From assembly GCA_023375785.1 (NCBI GenBank), contig SZWC01000096.1:527550-571123 (forward strand): 43,574 nt of DNA, in the 5' to 3' direction. The DNA is from Penium margaritaceum (taxonomy: Eukaryota; Streptophyta; Zygnematophyceae; Desmidiales; Peniaceae). Below, piece after piece: positions 40,950 to 43,574 of this stretch. Position 1 is the stretch's first letter. Every line of letters begins with the position of its first letter. A program made the translations under genes and the position numbers. The notes beneath the pieces were generated by a model that was not told the origin of the DNA, searched no databases, and was given only the letters and a program-made list of their open reading frames with translations.

Positions 40950-41373
40950 ACAGGCCACGTCATCTTCTCCAGGGATGTCGTCTTCAACAAGAGCAAAATC
41001 ATCGGCACCAACATTTTCTATGAAGTGGCAGCAGAAGCAGCAACTGACGGGGAAGTGGGAGCAGATATCCTTCCTGACCCTGTCTCTCCTGATCCTTCCT
41101 CCACTGTGACAATGGGAGAACTTGTCCACTCTTCCATGTTTGAAACAGCAGATATAGGGACCTCGTTAGCAGAAGAAGAGGAAGTAGATGCAGCACCATA
41201 AGCAGCAAATTTGCACCAGCAATACCACGCCAGCCGCCTACTAACGCTCCAGCATAAGGTCGCACGTACCCTCTTCGGGTGTGCTACAAGCCTGGTGAAC
41301 GCAGCCATTTCTGGATGCTACTGAAACCAGAACAAATGAATGTCGGAGCTGCAACAGATTCAGATGACCTAAC
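40950..41373 (+). pseudogene. Copia integrase end and linker (element O)
   Basis: Plus-strand pol beginning at TGHVIFSRDVVFNKSKIIGTNI, then the acidic linker (DILPDPVSPDPSSTVTM, TSLAEEEEVDAAP, a stop) and YPLRVCYKPGERSHFWMLLKPEQMN, ending SDD at 41373, where a minus LTR1 (element M) is inserted. It shares single-base features with 31462 that no other copy has (ATCTTCTCC for ATCATCTCC, AGCAAAATC for AGCAATGTC, TTAGCAGAAGAAGAGGAA). Only the C-terminal end of integrase and the linker are present. The rest of pol should lie beyond the window, past element M. Confidence 0.9.
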
Positions 41374-41932
41374 TGTTGGAACTTGAGGAGAGAGGGAGCC
41401 TTGGAGCAGCGAGCATGTGTGATTGGAAGGGCATCACTTGTGCTGAAGAATGGTTGTTCAATCACTCAAAATGATGGAGTACATATAGAGCTAGGGCTTG
41501 GGCAAGTCAGCCCTCTCACAAGCCACACCACTTAGCCATGGAGGCTAAGGCTCACACACTAGAGTCCATAATCTCACACAAGGGAGGAAATCAGCCTAGC
41601 AATCAGGCTGACCACTCACACACGACCTAGAGAGCTAGAGAATGCTCTCATGGCACACTCCTAGTGGTCACATAACCCACAAACCCATGGAGAATCGCCA
41701 TGTGTCCATGGCTAGCACACAAGGATCTCACCTCACCTAAAAAGTAAGGAGAGGTACCTTTATCCTAGTCAGCACACTCTGACAAGGCAATCCTAAGACC
41801 AAGGACCTTTTTGGATATTTCTCCCATCAGGTCTTGACCCTGGACCTCTTGCCTTTTTCTTTTCTCAGGCTAAGGCATGGAGCCATCACCCATGCCCACC
41901 CAGACATCGACGGTCCATGACCCCCGAAACTT
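41374..41932 (-). mobile_element. LTR1 (3' LTR of element M), cut by an assembly gap
   Basis: A minus LTR1 from TGTTGGAACTTGAGG that agrees closely with the family consensus. It stops at CCCGAAACTT at the N at 41933, so about 170 bases of LTR plus the polypurine tract and the end of RNase H are missing from the assembly. Confidence 0.93.
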
Positions 41933-41933
41933 N
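41933..41933. other. Assembly gap (single N)
   Basis: Aligning to element E, about 400 bp are missing here (from mid-LTR to the RNase H DNQSAI block). Two more single N bases at 42270 and 42658 hide about 315 and 420 bp. Confidence 0.85.
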
Positions 41934-42269
41934 GCTCTGGTTGTCGACGCGCACAGGAACTGGAACTGCTGCACTCCCACTCATCTCTGCCATGAGACGT
42001 TGGAGCCAAACTGCTTCCTTGGCTCCAAAGCTGAGAGATACGTACTCAGCTTCTGTACTTGAGGTGGCCATGACCACCTGTCGCTTGTTGCACCAACTGA
42101 TGGCCCCACCATTCATGAGGAACACATGTCCAGAGATGGACTTGCGGTCCTCAGGGTTTGAAGTCCAATCTGCGTCTGTGTAGCCGATGATGCTGTTGTC
42201 ATTGCCGTTGTAGGTGATGCCGATGTTGATGGTTCCAGCAAGGTAGCGGAAGATCCGCTTCACTGCCTT
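41934..42269 (-). pseudogene. Copia RNase H, element M (between gaps)
   Basis: A minus-strand fragment open throughout its length (112 codons): KAVKRIFRYLAGTINIGITY, NGNDNSIIGYTDADWTSNPE, DRKSISGHVFLMNGGAISWC, NKRQVVMATSSTEAEYVSLS, FGAKEAVWLQRLMAEMSGSA and VPVPVRVDNQS. The TEAEY and DADW segments, which carry acidic residues of the RNase H active site, are intact. It is the cleanest RNase H in the window. Both ends are cut by N bases, so the C-terminal part with KHIDIAYHF is not assembled. The breaks are in the assembly, so they do not show that the gene itself is broken. Confidence 0.9.
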
Positions 42270-42270
42270 N

Positions 42271-42657
42271 CCCCGAGATCAGACATCTGGAAGCGCTCCT
42301 GCATGGCTTCCTTGAACTCCTGCAGTGCAGACATGCTGTTGGAAAGGAGGAGCATGTCATCCACATAGACAATGATGACGAGGATCTCATGCTCATGCTG
42401 CCAGCGATACACGCTGTAGTCACACTCGCTGCGCTCAAATCCCATGCACTGCAACGCCGCATCCAACTTCTGGTTCCAAGCACGCGACGCTTGCTTGAGG
42501 CCGTACAACGACTTCTGCAGCTTGCAGACTAGGTGCTCCTAGCCATCCATGACGAACCCCTCCGGCTACTCCATGTAGATCTCTTCCTCCAAGTCACCAT
42601 TCAAGAATGCCGTCTTGACATCCATGTGGTGAACCTCGAAGTCCTCAGCTGCTGCAT
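42271..42657 (-). pseudogene. Copia reverse transcriptase, element M (between gaps)
   Basis: Minus-strand RT palm: [37 protein letters not shown] text with one stop (YSGGVR side near 42570), [60 protein letters not shown] with both catalytic Asp intact, then SALQEFKEAMQERFQMSDLG. Two stops (at 42540 and about 42570) are the only visible defects. It lacks the RT N-terminus and the region between SDLG and KAVKRIF because of the N bases. Confidence 0.9.
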
Positions 42658-42658
42658 N

Positions 42659-43574
42659 GCGTTAGCGGGTGGCTGGCGCGGTGCTGCTGGCACAACTGCT
42701 GCTGCTGGTGGTGCTACATCTCCCTCCTCTGCTTCTGCCGATGAGGCTGTTGTATCTGCAACATCAGACATGGGAGAGTAGAGTGATTCTCCCACTGTCA
42801 CAGTAGAGGAAGGATCCGGAGAAACTGGGTCAGGAAGAATTTCTGCTCCAACCGTCTCGTCAGCTGCTGGTTCTGCTGCCTCTTCACACACGATGTTGGT
42901 GCTGATGACATTGCTCTCATTGAAGACGACATCCCTGGAGATGATGACGTGGCCTGTATCCCTCTCGTAGAGGCGATACGCCTTGCTTGCCACGTCATAG
43001 CCAATCATCAGCATTTGCGCACTCTTCACGTCCCACTTTTGTCGTTCTCTTTTGGCACGTGCATATGCGCCAAGCTGCCAAACGCACGAAGATGACCCAC
43101 GCTCGGCTTCTTGCCGAACCACGCCTCGTACGGCATCATCTGCTCCAGGGCCTTGGTTGGACTGCGGTTCTTGATGTAGACCGCAGTGCTCACGGCTTCA
43201 GCCCAGAAGTCTCAGGTCAGCCGGGCCGCGTGTAGCATGGAGCGCGCCGACTCCACAATGGTACGATTGGCGCGTTCTGCTACACCGTTCTGCTGCGGCG
43301 AGTATGGCGCGGTACGCTGCGCCTTGATGCCAGCTGCTGTGAGGTAGTCTTGGAATTCCTTGCTCAGGTACTCTCCACCGCGGTCGCTGCGCAACGCCTT
43401 GATCTTCTTGCCAGATTGGTTCTCCACCATGGCCTTGAACTCCTTGAACCTGTCAAAGCACTGGTCCTTGGAGGAAAGGAAGTACACAGCAGTGTAACGG
43501 CTGAAATCATCAATGAAGGTGAGAAAATACCTAGAGCCTCCAAAGCTCTGGGTCTGCATCGGTCCGCACAAGTC
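42659..43574 (-). pseudogene. Copia integrase and linker, element M (runs off the window)
   Basis: The best integrase in the window, entering from the right edge. From 43571: [60 protein letters not shown] (second catalytic Asp), [20 protein letters not shown] (catalytic Glu), SMLHAARLT, a stop at 43212-43214, then FWAEAVSTAVYIKNRSPTKA, LEQMMPYEAWFGKKPSVGHL and RAFGSLAHMHVPKEN. A one-base loss at about 43055 shifts the frame, which continues RQKWDVKSAQMLMIGYDVAS, KAYRLYERDTGHVIISRDVV, FNESNVISTNIV and the acidic linker up to the N at 42658. Only one stop and one frameshift separate it from an open frame. That and the fewest defects overall mark M as the youngest copy. Confidence 0.92.

Noticed and set aside
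1..43574. A CRISPR array, integron or bacterial defence island suggested by many repeated blocks.
   Set aside because: The repeats are LTRs of about 730-750 bp with primer sites, polypurine tracts and target duplications. There are no short regular repeats with spacers.
1..43574. Naming a species or clade from the Copia proteins.
   Set aside because: Such elements occur across land plants and I could not run a search. The sequence alone does not settle it.

Overview
The window is plant-type nuclear DNA made almost entirely of transposable elements. I found no host gene, tRNA, rRNA or CRISPR array. The evidence for a land plant is Ty1/copia retrotransposons with the domain order Gag - protease - integrase - reverse transcriptase - RNase H, primer-binding sites complementary to initiator tRNA-Met (TTGGTATCAGAGCCA), 5-bp target duplications, and stop codons that are mostly CAG->TAG, as expected where plants methylate CHG sites. 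I cannot name the species. The three single N bases near the right end show a draft assembly.

Two families make up nearly everything. Family 1 (LTR1) has an LTR of about 730 bp. On its coding strand the LTR runs from TGTTGG(G/A)AAAGGAGCC to CTCCAGTTCCAACA, preceded by the polypurine tract AAAGTGGGAGAT and followed by the tRNA-iMet site. Its internal region is about 4.9 kb. Family 2 (LTR2) has an LTR of about 750 bp (TGTTRACYTGATAT ... GGTTGACA on its coding strand). It is seen mostly as lone LTRs, plus one RT/RNase H remnant.

Layout. 1-4106: a minus Gag/protease fragment (A) carrying a solo LTR, head to head with a deleted plus element (B). 4107-5120: an unclassified patch and an LTR2. 5121-18300: a plus element (G) holding a minus element (F), which holds a further deleted plus copy (R). 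LTR2 copies sit inside two LTR1 copies, and a convergent pair of integrase fragments closes the block. 18375-20278: a family 2 remnant. 20279-35875: a five-deep nest of family 1 elements alternating in strand, J(-) > K(+) > H(-) > L(+) > E(-). E (25099-31461) is the only copy with both LTRs in place, the primer site, the polypurine tract and all domains. H cut the LTR of K at 22123/33964, and the 5-bp duplication GAAAG is still visible on both sides. 35876-40687: another plus element (I) inside the gag of K. 40688-41373: a second copy of an unusual LTR-to-pol junction also seen at 31461. 41374-43574: the youngest copy (M), interrupted by three undersized assembly gaps.

No coding region is intact. 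In a live element, Gag would form the particle, protease would process the polyprotein, RT/RNase H would copy the RNA from the tRNA-iMet primer, and integrase would insert the cDNA. Here every copy has stops, frameshifts or deletions. The most distinctive features are the solved nest with its duplication, a 66-bp near-perfect palindrome inside one LTR, a shared antisense-LTR::pol junction present twice, and a hairpin flanked by direct repeats at the family 2 remnant.
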